In this document: positions 8,571 to 16,065 of the stretch, in pieces
Layout of the letters: the number at the start of each line of letters is the position of its first letter
Position numbering within the stretch: the stretch's first letter is position 1
Source: Pandoraea thiooxydans
GTDB lineage: Bacteria; Pseudomonadota; Gammaproteobacteria; Burkholderiales; Burkholderiaceae
Reading direction: 5' to 3'
DNA length: 64,000 bases
Assembly (NCBI RefSeq): GCF_001931675.1
Contig: NZ_CP014839.1
Span: forward strand, 2,294,001-2,358,000
Position numbers and translations under genes: made by a program
The notes under the pieces: model-generated
Told to the model about the DNA's origin: nothing
The model's input: the letters and a program-made list of their open reading frames with translations, nothing else
Database searches by the model: none

Positions 8571-9032
8571 TTGACGGTCGTACTCAACAAACCCGTGCCC
8601 GATTTCAGCGCCCCCGCCACTGGCGGAGATTTTTCGTTGAGCGCTCACCGAGGCACCAAGCTGGTCGTCTATTTCTATCCGAAGGACAACACGCCCGGAT
8701 GTACCGCCGAGGGCATGGAATTTCGCGACCTTTACCCAAAATTCCAGCAAGCCGGCGCGGAAATCATCGGGATCTCCCGTGACAGCCTCAAATCCCACGA
8801 CAATTTCAAGAACAAGCTCGGCCTGCCGTTCCCGCTGGTGTCGGATCAGGATGAGGCGGTGTGTCAACTATTCGATGTCATCAAGATGAAAAAAATGTAT
8901 GGCAAAGAAGTACGGGGTATCGAGCGCAGCAGCTTCCTGATCGATGCCGACGGGGTGCTTCGCCAGGAGTGGCGTGGCATCAAAGTACCAGGGCATGTTG
9001 CGGACGTGCTGGCTGCTGTACAAGTTTTATAA
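8571..9032 (+). CDS. bcp: Bacterioferritin comigratory protein (thiol peroxidase, PrxQ/BCP type)
   Basis: 153 residues, a thioredoxin-fold peroxidase reducing hydrogen peroxide and organic peroxides in the cytoplasm. The peroxidatic cysteine is C44 in YPKDNTPGCTAEG. Position 49, where the E. coli enzyme has its resolving cysteine, is Met here. The only other cysteine is C98 (EAVCQLFD), so the recycling mechanism may be 1-Cys or use C98. The start is TTG at 8571, with a clear AAGGAG-like site ending 6 nt upstream. A frame extending to 8529 lacks a better site. It follows arnD in the same direction with a 61-nt gap and may be cotranscribed. Confidence 0.9.
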   Translation: MTVVLNKPVPDFSAPATGGDFSLSAHRGTKLVVYFYPKDNTPGCTAEGMEFRDLYPKFQQAGAEIIGISRDSLKSHDNFKNKLGLPFPLVSDQDEAVCQLFDVIKMKKMYGKEVRGIERSSFLIDADGVLRQEWRGIKVPGHVADVLAAVQVL

Positions 9033-9051
9033 CTGGCGTTATAGTCGGTCG

Positions 9052-9161
9052 TAATGATCGAGCGCAACGAAGAACTCAAAGGTTGTCGGCGCCGCAGGGA
9101 TGCAGCAGCGGCGTCACGCGGGCAAGCCGCCTCTCCGGAGCGTCCGGGCAGGCGGCTTTTT
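9052..9161 (+). ncRNA. Possible leader or small RNA between bcp and phoH
   Basis: A promoter-like pair TGTACA (9017-9022), 17 nt, TATAGT (9040-9045) sits over the end of bcp and would start a transcript near 9052. A GC-rich hairpin (CGCCGC/GCGGCG, about 9091-9114) and an intrinsic terminator at 9124-9161 follow. The phoH start is 59 nt further on. This is either an attenuated phoH leader or simply the 3' end of the bcp transcript. No family was recognised. Confidence 0.3.
9124..9161 (+). terminator. Intrinsic terminator after bcp
   Basis: AAGCCGCCT (9124-9132) pairs with AGGCGGCTT (9150-9158) around a 17-nt loop, followed by a run of T to 9161. It separates bcp from phoH. Confidence 0.75.
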
Positions 9162-9219
9162 GTTGCTCCGGTGCAGCGTATTGCGCCGGAGGCTGGTGTA
9201 CTACTTGAACGGGAAATTT

Positions 9220-10896
9220 ATGCCTCTGCCACCCGCACCGACTAAGCCGGGCTCGCTTTTGACCCCGGACCAGTTCTCCTCTCGTCTGAAACCCTCTCGT
9301 ACCGACACAAAAAAACCCGTCCCTGCCGCCGAACACGCATCCTTGAGCGAAAGCGGTGGCCAAGCCAACGCTGCCGCGCCACAGAGCCGTACCCCGGTCG
9401 CCCGCGCGCCGATGCCTTCGGTCAGCGCGGAGAAAGCCGGCGAATTGGCCAAACCGGCCACCAAGCCTCGCCGGTCCGCCCGCCAGAAAGCCGTCGAACC
9501 GGCCAAGCTGTTCGTGCTGGATACCAATGTCCTGATGCACGACCCGACCAGCCTGTTCCGCTTCGAGGAACATGACGTCTATCTGCCCATGATGACGCTG
9601 GAGGAACTCGACAATCACAAGAAAGGCATGTCCGAAGTCGCCCGCAATGCGCGGCAGGTGAGCCGGACACTGGATGCTCTGCTGGTCGCGGAGAGCACCA
9701 AGTCGATGGCCGACGGCATTTTGCTCTCGCGCCTGGGCAACCAGGAAGCCCGGGGCCGACTGTACTTTCAGACCGATCTGCCGGCGGCAGAGCCGCTCGA
9801 AGGTCTGCCGCAGGGCAAGGCGGACAATCAGATTCTGGGCGTTGTGCGCGCCTTGCAGAACAAGCATCTGGATCGCCAGGTCGTGCTGGTGTCGAAAGAC
9901 ATCAACATGCGGGTCAAGGCGCATGCGCTGGGCCTGCCGGCCGAGGACTACTTCAACGATAAGGTGCTCGAAGACAGCGATCTGCTGTACTCCGGCGTGA
10001 TGGCATTGCCGCCGGACTTCTGGACGCGGCACGGCAAAGGGATGGAAAGCTGGCAGGACAATCGAACCGGCACGACGTTCTATCGCGTCACCGGGCCGTT
10101 GTGCGCCGCCTTTCTGATCAACCAGTTCGTCTACCTTGAGTCGGCCAATGGCGAGGCGCCGTTCTATGCGCAGGTCAGGGAAATCAACGGCAAGACCGCC
10201 CTGCTGCAAACCCTGCGCGATTACGGGCACCACAAGAACAACGTGTGGGGCATCACGGCACGTAATCGGGAACAAAATTTCGCGCTCAACTTGCTGATGA
10301 ATCCGGAGGTCGATTTCATCACCCTGTTGGGCCAGGCGGGCACCGGCAAGACGCTGCTCGCACTGGCGGCAGGGCTGGCGCAAGTGCTTGACGACAAGCG
10401 CTACAATGAAATCATCGTGACGCGCGCCACGGTTCCGGTTGGCGAGGACATCGGCTTTCTGCCCGGTACCGAGGAAGAGAAAATGCAGCCTTGGATGGGC
10501 GCCTTCGACGATAACCTCGAAGTGCTCCAAAAAACCGACGACACTGCCGGAGAATGGGGCCGCGCAGCCACCCAGGAGCTGATTCGCACCCGCCTGAAAG
10601 TCAAAAGCATGAATTTCATGCGCGGCCGCACCTTCGTCAACAAGTTCGTCATCATCGATGAAGCGCAAAATCTGACACCCAAGCAGATGAAGACGCTGGT
10701 GACACGGGCGGGTCCCGGCACCAAACTCATCTGTCTGGGCAATATCTCGCAAATCGATACGCCTTATCTGACCGAGGGCAGTTCGGGACTTACCTACGTC
10801 GTGGACCGCTTCAAGGGGTGGGGACACAGCGGCCACATCACGCTGGCGCGGGGCGAGCGCTCCCGCCTGGCCGACTACGCAGCCGAAATTCTCTAG
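9220..10896 (+). CDS. PhoH-family ATPase with N-terminal PIN domain
   Basis: 558 residues. A low-complexity, Pro/Ala/Lys-rich leader (about 1-95) is followed by a PIN-type nuclease domain starting at LFVLDTNVLMHDP, with acidic residues in TLEELDNHKKG and SKDINMRVKA. A linker leads to a C-terminal PhoH ATPase with Walker A GQAGTGKT (371-378) and Walker B FVIIDEAQN. PIN-PhoH (PhoH2-type) proteins of other bacteria have RNA-unwinding and RNase activity, so an RNA-processing role is the best inference; E. coli PhoH lacks the PIN part. The ATG at 9220 is chosen because the 40 upstream codons cross the bcp terminator. A terminator follows the stop. Confidence 0.88.
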   Translation: MPLPPAPTKPGSLLTPDQFSSRLKPSRTDTKKPVPAAEHASLSESGGQANAAAPQSRTPVARAPMPSVSAEKAGELAKPATKPRRSARQKAVEPAKLFVLDTNVLMHDPTSLFRFEEHDVYLPMMTLEELDNHKKGMSEVARNARQVSRTLDALLVAESTKSMADGILLSRLGNQEARGRLYFQTDLPAAEPLEGLPQGKADNQILGVVRALQNKHLDRQVVLVSKDINMRVKAHALGLPAEDYFNDKVLEDSDLLYSGVMALPPDFWTRHGKGMESWQDNRTGTTFYRVTGPLCAAFLINQFVYLESANGEAPFYAQVREINGKTALLQTLRDYGHHKNNVWGITARNREQNFALNLLMNPEVDFITLLGQAGTGKTLLALAAGLAQVLDDKRYNEIIVTRATVPVGEDIGFLPGTEEEKMQPWMGAFDDNLEVLQKTDDTAGEWGRAATQELIRTRLKVKSMNFMRGRTFVNKFVIIDEAQNLTPKQMKTLVTRAGPGTKLICLGNISQIDTPYLTEGSSGLTYVVDRFKGWGHSGHITLARGERSRLADYAAEIL

Positions 10897-10915
10897 TCGA
10901 CAAACGCCGATGCAG

Positions 10916-10946
10916 TGGCGCCCGCTCGCAAGAGGGGCGCCATTTT
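10916..10946 (+). terminator. Intrinsic terminator of the PhoH gene
   Basis: TGGCGCCC (10916-10923) and GGGCGCCA (10935-10942) form an 8-bp stem with an 11-nt loop, followed by TTTT. Confidence 0.8.
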
Positions 10947-11088
10947 CATTGAACGAGAGCGCTCACGCGTTGTGACGATAAAGCGACAAAATCCGCGCGC
11001 CGTGGCCGGAAAATACACCAAAATCTGCAATCTCAAGAAAAACAACGTACTATCCGAGATATCTGACGTAACGCGTGAATAACATTCA

Positions 11089-11883
11089 ATGTCGGTCACG
11101 TTATCGCTTGGTTCCTCATCCGTTGTCCCATGCCGCAGTCTCAAGGTGCATCGATTGCTGGCGGCGTTGGCCACGGCCTCTTTGTTGGCCGCCTGCTCCA
11201 GCGTGCCGACGTCTCATCACGCGGCAAGCTACGGTTATCGCGCCGGCCCGTTCGGCGCCGATCATAGCGCCGGGCAGGAAGAAATCACGCTCGAAGCCAT
11301 GGGGTTGGTCGGCGTCCCTTATCGTTGGGGCGGCAATACCCCCGCCTCCGGTTTTGATTGCAGCGGCTTGGTCAAGTATGTCGTGCAGCGAGCCGCGGGC
11401 GTTGATCTGCCGCGCACGGCAGCGCAAATGAGTGCAGTCGGCACACCCGTCAGCCCGCAAAATCTTGCCTCGGGAGATCTGGTGTTTTTCGACACCGACG
11501 GCCGTCCCGACTCTCATGTGGGTATCTACGTCGGCAAAGGTCTATTCGTGCACGCGCCCAAAACGGGCGGCACGGTCAGCCTGGCCAACATGAATCTGCC
11601 TTATTGGATTGACCACTACAACGGTGCGCGGCGCGTAGCCGCCGAGCGCGCTCCTGCCGAAGTCGGCTCGTTGGCGGCGCAGCGCTCCGCGCCGGCCGCA
11701 CCGCTTGCCGAGCCGGAATCCACTCCTCAGTCGCCGGGACCCACCCAGCCGGCGCAAGCCGATAACGCCACTGCGCCGTTGCCGGATTCGCCCGCCGCTG
11801 CGCCGCTTCCCAGCGACCGCGCCAGCCATGGTGACGGCAACGATAGCGACCCGATCGCGCGTTTTGCCAGCAACGCCTATTGA
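11089..11883 (+). CDS. NlpC/P60 family lipoprotein, peptidoglycan endopeptidase
   Basis: 264 residues. A lipoprotein signal ends in the lipobox LLAAC with the lipidated cysteine at C36. The NlpC/P60 domain (about 65-180) shows the catalytic cysteine C91 in GFDCSGLVKY and histidines H143 (DSHVGIYVG) and H155 (FVHAPKTGG). Such enzymes cleave the peptide stem of peptidoglycan in the periplasm. About 75 C-terminal residues are Pro/Ala/Ser-rich and probably unstructured. The ATG at 11089 has only a weak ribosome site; a GTG at 11146 would give a shorter, more usual signal peptide. It is convergent with dnaB, with 16 bp between stops. Confidence 0.88.
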   Translation: MSVTLSLGSSSVVPCRSLKVHRLLAALATASLLAACSSVPTSHHAASYGYRAGPFGADHSAGQEEITLEAMGLVGVPYRWGGNTPASGFDCSGLVKYVVQRAAGVDLPRTAAQMSAVGTPVSPQNLASGDLVFFDTDGRPDSHVGIYVGKGLFVHAPKTGGTVSLANMNLPYWIDHYNGARRVAAERAPAEVGSLAAQRSAPAAPLAEPESTPQSPGPTQPAQADNATAPLPDSPAAAPLPSDRASHGDGNDSDPIARFASNAY

Positions 11884-11899
11884 GCGGCGGCGTGCGACA

Positions 11900-13267
11900 T
11901 CAATAGTTCTGCCCGGCGAAATTGTCGAACTTGGTATACGCGCCGATGAAAGTCAGTCGCACGGTTCCGATCGGCCCGTTACGTTGCTTGCCGATGATGA
12001 TTTCCGCGGTCCCCTTGTCAGGCGAGTCCGGGTTGTAGACTTCGTCCCGGTAGATAAAGAGAATAACGTCGGCATCCTGCTCGATAGCGCCGGATTCACG
12101 CAAATCCGACATCACGGGCCGCTTGTTCGGGCGTTGCTCCAAACCGCGGTTGAGCTGCGACAGCGCAATGACGGGAACATTCAATTCCTTGGCCAGGGCC
12201 TTGAGCGAACGCGAGATCTCCGAGATTTCCGTGGCCCGGTTTTCCCCTGAACTGGAGCCGGACATCAGTTGCAAATAATCGATGATGATCAGGCCAAGCT
12301 TGCCGCACTGGCGGGCCAGGCGCCGCGCGCGGGCGCGCAGCTCCATGGGATTCAACGCAGGCGTCTCGTCGACGAAAAGCTGCGTGTCGTTCATTTTCTG
12401 CATCGCGTGCGTCAGCTTGGGCCAGTCCTCGTCGGTCAGCCGGCCGGTACGCAACCGGTGCTGGTCGAGTCGCCCGACCGAGCCCAACATCCGCATGGCG
12501 AGCTGGGTGCCCGGCATTTCCATCGAAAATACAGCGACCGGCAGGCCTTCCTCTACGGCGATGTGCTCGCCGATGTTCATCGAGAACGTCGTTTTACCCA
12601 TCGAGGGGCGCCCGGCGACAATGACCAGATCCCCGCCCTGCAGGCCCGAAGTCATTCGATCGAGATCGGTGAAGCCGGTCGGCACACCGGTGACATCGTT
12701 CTGGTTTTCGCTGTGGTAAAGCTCGTCGATCCGTTCCACCACCTGTGCGAGCAGGGGCTGCAGCTCCAGAAAACCCTGATTCCCGCGCGCACCTTCTTCG
12801 GCAATGGCAAACACCTTCGACTCGGCCTCGTCGAGCATCTGCCGGACTTCCTTGCCCTGCGGATTGAACGCATCGCTGGCAATCTCGTCAGCCACCGAGA
12901 CCAGCTTGCGCAGCACCGCCCGATCGCGCACGATTTCCGCGTAGCGCCGGATATTGGCCGCGCTCGGGGTGTTTTGCGCCAGCGCGTTGATGTACGCCAG
13001 GCCGCCCACTTCCTCGGCCTTGCCGGCAGTGGTCAGCGATTCGTACACAGTGATCACATCGGCGGGGCGATCCTGCGCGACCAGTCGACCAATGTGCTGG
13101 TAGATCAGGCGGTGATCGTAGCGGTAAAAATCGTGCTCCCCCAGGAAGTCACCGACGCGATCCCAGGCACTGTTATCGAGCAACAAGCCGCCGAGCACGG
13201 ACTGCTCTGCCTCGATCGAGTGCGGGGGGACTTTCAGGGATTCGAGCTGGGGGTCTGGGGCATTCAT
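11900..13267 (-). CDS. dnaB: Replicative DNA helicase DnaB
   Basis: 455 residues, the hexameric fork helicase. The N-terminal helical domain (about 15-120) starts with PPHSIEAEQSVLGGLLLD. The RecA-type ATPase domain follows, with Walker A GRPSMGKTT and the B-motif IIIDYLQLM, then SQLNRGLEQR and the C-terminal GPIGTVRLTFI. The length is usual (about 455-470). It is the last gene of the block after rpsF-priB-rpsR-rplI, but a terminator lies between rplI and dnaB and a -10 element sits directly before its ATG, so it probably has its own promoter. Confidence 0.96.
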   Translation of the reverse strand: MNAPDPQLESLKVPPHSIEAEQSVLGGLLLDNSAWDRVGDFLGEHDFYRYDHRLIYQHIGRLVAQDRPADVITVYESLTTAGKAEEVGGLAYINALAQNTPSAANIRRYAEIVRDRAVLRKLVSVADEIASDAFNPQGKEVRQMLDEAESKVFAIAEEGARGNQGFLELQPLLAQVVERIDELYHSENQNDVTGVPTGFTDLDRMTSGLQGGDLVIVAGRPSMGKTTFSMNIGEHIAVEEGLPVAVFSMEMPGTQLAMRMLGSVGRLDQHRLRTGRLTDEDWPKLTHAMQKMNDTQLFVDETPALNPMELRARARRLARQCGKLGLIIIDYLQLMSGSSSGENRATEISEISRSLKALAKELNVPVIALSQLNRGLEQRPNKRPVMSDLRESGAIEQDADVILFIYRDEVYNPDSPDKGTAEIIIGKQRNGPIGTVRLTFIGAYTKFDNFAGQNY

Positions 13268-13275
13268 GGAGGGAG

Positions 13276-13304
13276 ATTATAGCGTTGCGCCGTGAGCATG
13301 CCCA
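13276..13304 (-). promoter_or_regulatory. Candidate dnaB promoter
   Basis: On the minus strand TGGGCA (13304-13299), a 17-nt spacer and a consensus TATAAT (13281-13276). Transcription would begin about 7 nt further, that is 1-3 nt before the dnaB ATG at 13267, implying an almost leaderless message. Confidence 0.5.
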
Positions 13305-13332
13305 CGAGGTCAGGGACGGAAAGTCGTCGGGC

Positions 13333-13372
13333 AAATAAAAAAGGCAGAACCGGTCACCCGTGTTCTGCCTTT
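13333..13372 (-). terminator. Intrinsic terminator between rplI and dnaB
   Basis: AAAGGCAGAAC (13340-13350) pairs with GTTCTGCCTTT (13362-13372). On the minus strand a T-rich run follows. It ends the ribosomal part of the operon just after rplI. Confidence 0.8.
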
Positions 13373-13388
13373 CAGGGCTGAGTGGCGC

Positions 13389-13841
13389 TTACACGTGCTC
13401 GCCCAGCACCGACACCGTCACGTCGACCAGCACGTCGGTATGCAGCGATACCTGAACCGGGAAATCACCCACGGTCTTGAGCGGGCCATTCGGCAGGCGG
13501 ACCTGCATTTTCTCGACCGCGAAATCCTGCTTTTGCAGCGCTTCAGCGATGTCCGCGTTGGTGACCGACCCGAACAGGCGACCATCAACACCGGCTTTCT
13601 GCACGATTTGAACGGTCAGACCGCTGAGCTTCTCGCCCTGGCTCTGCGCGGCCGCCAGCTTCTCGGCAGCAGCTTTTTCCAGCTCGGCGCGACGCGCTTC
13701 GAATTCCTTCATCGCGACGTCGGTGGCGCGACGGGCTTTCTTCTGAGGAATCAGAAAATTGCGTGCAAAGCCGTCCTTGACGCGAACCACGTCGCCCAAG
13801 TTACCCAGGTTGACCACTTTCTCCAGCAAAATCACTTGCAT
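13389..13841 (-). CDS. rplI: 50S ribosomal protein L9
   Basis: 150 residues. The N-terminal rRNA-binding domain has the family motif [20 protein letters not shown], followed by the long connecting helix (about 42-75) and the C-terminal domain with [10 protein letters not shown]. The length is standard (about 149). It is the fourth gene of the rpsF-priB-rpsR-rplI cluster, 31 nt after rpsR, with a terminator directly downstream. Confidence 0.97.
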   Translation of the reverse strand: MQVILLEKVVNLGNLGDVVRVKDGFARNFLIPQKKARRATDVAMKEFEARRAELEKAAAEKLAAAQSQGEKLSGLTVQIVQKAGVDGRLFGSVTNADIAEALQKQDFAVEKMQVRLPNGPLKTVGDFPVQVSLHTDVLVDVTVSVLGEHV

Positions 13842-13871
13842 CTTGAATTCTCCTTAGCAGCCGTCAGCCAA

Positions 13872-14156
13872 TTAAGCCGAGTGCAGATCGGTATAAGGCA
13901 ACAGGGCCAGGAAGCGCGCACGCTTGATCGCAGTGTCGAGCTGACGCTGATAATGCGCCTTGGTACCCGTCAGACGGGCCGGCGTGATCTTGCCGTTATC
14001 GCCGATGAAATCTTTCAGCGTTTCGATATCTTTGTAGTCGATCTGTTCGACACCGGCAACCGTGAAGCGGCAGAATTTCTTGCGCTTGAACAGCGGGTTC
14101 TGCTGTTGGCGGCGGCGGTCGAATTTTTTGTTACCTTTACCGTTAGGACGTGGCAT
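13872..14156 (-). CDS. rpsR: 30S ribosomal protein S18
   Basis: 94 residues, binding the 30S platform together with S6. The core reads [26 protein letters not shown], then [36 protein letters not shown] basic, Gln/Arg-rich N-terminus precedes it. The ATG at 14156 lies 2 nt after the priB stop and its ribosome site GGAAGGGA overlaps the priB end. A TTG two codons upstream overlaps priB and is less likely. Confidence 0.96.
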   Translation of the reverse strand: MPRPNGKGNKKFDRRRQQQNPLFKRKKFCRFTVAGVEQIDYKDIETLKDFIGDNGKITPARLTGTKAHYQRQLDTAIKRARFLALLPYTDLHSA

Positions 14157-14158
14157 GT

Positions 14159-14458
14159 TCAATCCCTTCCAATTTCTTGCAATGCTGTAATGTGAAACAC
14201 CAAAGTGCGGCTATTGCGATGCTTGCGGGCCAGGAATCCGCTCAGCCGGACCGGTTGACCCAGCCCCAGTGCCATCACGCCTTCAACGATTTCGCCCAAT
14301 GCAACTGCGGAAATATTGAATTCGATCTGGCGCGGCGTACCTGCTTCGAGCACCGATCCGGCATGCGTCAATGTGCATTCGATGGCGGGGATGCCCGCCG
14401 GGGTATATCGCAAAGACCCCATTTCGACGACACTGGCTTCAAGCTCTAACCGGTTCAC
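14159..14458 (-). CDS. priB: Primosomal replication protein N
   Basis: 99 residues, a single-stranded-DNA-binding OB-fold protein that helps PriA restart stalled forks. Visible features are [47 protein letters not shown] and [19 protein letters not shown]. The start is GTG at 14458. It is placed between rpsF and rpsR as in many beta- and gammaproteobacteria, 62 nt after rpsF. Confidence 0.93.
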   Translation of the reverse strand: MNRLELEASVVEMGSLRYTPAGIPAIECTLTHAGSVLEAGTPRQIEFNISAVALGEIVEGVMALGLGQPVRLSGFLARKHRNSRTLVFHITALQEIGRD

Positions 14459-14520
14459 TCCCGTAACCCGCGCAAAGCGCGCTTCATGTTTTGGTGTAGT
14501 CGTTAATCCCGGCTTGTCGC

Positions 14521-14898
14521 TCAGGCGGCGGGCGCTTCAGTGCTGGCTGCCGGCTGGGCCTTGCGAGCCTCTTCGCGCTGCACTTCCTTCATCATCGGCG
14601 ACGGCGCGGTTTCCGCCTTCTTCATCTTGATGAAAAGATGGCGCAACACGGCGTCGTTGAACTTGAACGCGTGTTCGAGTTCATCCAGGGTCTCCTGATC
14701 GCACTCGATGTTCATGCACACATAGTGCGCCTTGGCGAGCTTCTCGATCATGTAGGCCAGTTGCCGACGACCCCAGTCCTCGACGCGGTGAATCTTGCCT
14801 TGACGGGCTTCCACCATGCCACGGTACCGCTCGATCATCGCAGGCACTTGCTCGCTTTGATCGGGGTGGACGATAAATACGATTTCGTAATGACGCAT
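14521..14898 (-). CDS. rpsF: 30S ribosomal protein S6
   Basis: 125 residues. The ferredoxin-like fold starts with [25 protein letters not shown] and includes [27 protein letters not shown]-terminal tail of about 25 residues is Ala/Glu/Lys-rich. First gene of the operon, with a strong AAGGAG site upstream of the ATG and a good promoter at 14965-14993. Confidence 0.97.
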   Translation of the reverse strand: MRHYEIVFIVHPDQSEQVPAMIERYRGMVEARQGKIHRVEDWGRRQLAYMIEKLAKAHYVCMNIECDQETLDELEHAFKFNDAVLRHLFIKMKKAETAPSPMMKEVQREEARKAQPAASTEAPAA

Positions 14899-14964
14899 GT
14901 ACGCTCCTTATGGATAAAGCCGCCTGGGCGTCAAGACCAGTGCGGCAAGGTTGCAAAACGCTTG

Positions 14965-14993
14965 ATTTTATCGGGTTTTTCTCATTTTCTCAA
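14965..14993 (-). promoter_or_regulatory. rpsF operon promoter
   Basis: Minus-strand TTGAGA (14993-14988), exactly 17 nt, TAAAAT (14970-14965), 66 nt before the rpsF start and after the LysR gene's stop. Confidence 0.65.
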
Positions 14994-15026
14994 GCTAAAC
15001 CGCGACCCGGCAACGACAGGCACCGC

Positions 15027-15938
15027 CTACTCGTTCTCCAACCAGTAATTCGGCTTGGCGTAAATAGCGCGCAAGTGTTCGATGAACAGCCTGACACGCG
15101 CGGGCTGAAAGCGTTGCTGGGGATAGACGGCGAGGATATCGTAATCTGGCAGCGCGTAGTCGTCGAGCACCGTTTCCAGCTCGCCGCTGGCCAATTCCCG
15201 CTGGATTTCCCAGGTCGAGCGCCAGCCCAGCCCGAGGCCCTCGAGCGCCCAGCGATGCAGCAGCTCGCCGTCGTTGCAATCGAGATTGCCGTCGACCCGG
15301 ATCGTGACGGTCTTGCCCTGCCGGCGAAAATACCAGCCGCGTTGCTGCCCGCCCTGCAGATTGAATGCCAGGCAATTGTGCTTGCCAAGATCTTCCAGCG
15401 TCTTGGGGCGGCCGTAGCGGGCGAAGTACTTGGGCGTGCCGCACACGACGCGGCGGTTTTGAGACAGTTTGACAGCCACGAAATTCGGATCGACCGCACC
15501 GCCAATGCGAATCCCAAGGTCGTAACCTTCGCGCACCAGATCGACCACACGGTCGGTCAGATTGAAAGAAAGCTGAACTTCCGGGTATTGCTTCAGAAAC
15601 GACGGGGCATGGGAGGCGACATGCTTGCGACCAAAAGCCGCCGGCGCCGATACGATCAAGTGGCCCGACACGGCGTGCCGGCCGGCACTGATTTCGTTCT
15701 CCGCCAACTCCCATTCGCCCAATAGCTGCTTGCAGCGCTCCAGGAAGGCGCCGCCCTCCTCGCTCAGCACCAGACGACGCGTCGAGCGGTACATCAGCTT
15801 GATGCCGAGCCGCTTCTCCAGGGCGTCGATGCGCCTGCCCAGAATCACCGGCGAGACCCCCTCGCGCAAGGCCGCGGCGGCCAGACTGCCCGCCTCCGCC
15901 ACCTGTACAAAAGTCTCGATTTGCTTGAAGCGATCCAT
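15027..15938 (-). CDS. LysR-family transcriptional regulator, probable regulator of the glyoxylate operon
   Basis: 303 residues. The N-terminal winged helix-turn-helix (about 1-60) has [24 protein letters not shown] and [24 protein letters not shown]. The C-terminal effector-binding domain (about 90-295) follows, with [18 protein letters not shown] at the end. It is divergent from gcl with 127 bp between starts, and a TTTTAG-TCT-CTAAAA element with LysR-type T-N11-A spacing lies between them. Inference: it controls gcl-hyi-glxR-ttuD in response to an intermediate such as glyoxylate or tartronate semialdehyde; the effector cannot be read from sequence. Confidence 0.88.
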   Translation of the reverse strand: MDRFKQIETFVQVAEAGSLAAAALREGVSPVILGRRIDALEKRLGIKLMYRSTRRLVLSEEGGAFLERCKQLLGEWELAENEISAGRHAVSGHLIVSAPAAFGRKHVASHAPSFLKQYPEVQLSFNLTDRVVDLVREGYDLGIRIGGAVDPNFVAVKLSQNRRVVCGTPKYFARYGRPKTLEDLGKHNCLAFNLQGGQQRGWYFRRQGKTVTIRVDGNLDCNDGELLHRWALEGLGLGWRSTWEIQRELASGELETVLDDYALPDYDILAVYPQQRFQPARVRLFIEHLRAIYAKPNYWLENE

Positions 15939-15961
15939 GTGTGTCTCCCTTATTTCGATAC

Positions 15962-15976
15962 TTTTAGTCTCTAAAA
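15962..15976. promoter_or_regulatory. Candidate LysR-type operator
   Basis: Perfect inverted repeat TTTTAG-TCT-CTAAAA containing T-N11-A, in the divergent region between the LysR gene and gcl. It lies inside a wider imperfect symmetry (ATAC at 15958-15961 and GTAT at 15983-15986). Confidence 0.5.
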
Positions 15977-16065
15977 AAACGAGTATTTATTATCTTATCA
16001 AACAAAACATGAAGTATTACATTGATTGCCAGAGATATCACTCACCATCTGGAGGAGAAACAATC

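Noticed and set aside
9076-10836. 586-residue minus-strand frame
   Set aside because: Antisense shadow of the PhoH-family gene, whose domains and start are clear.
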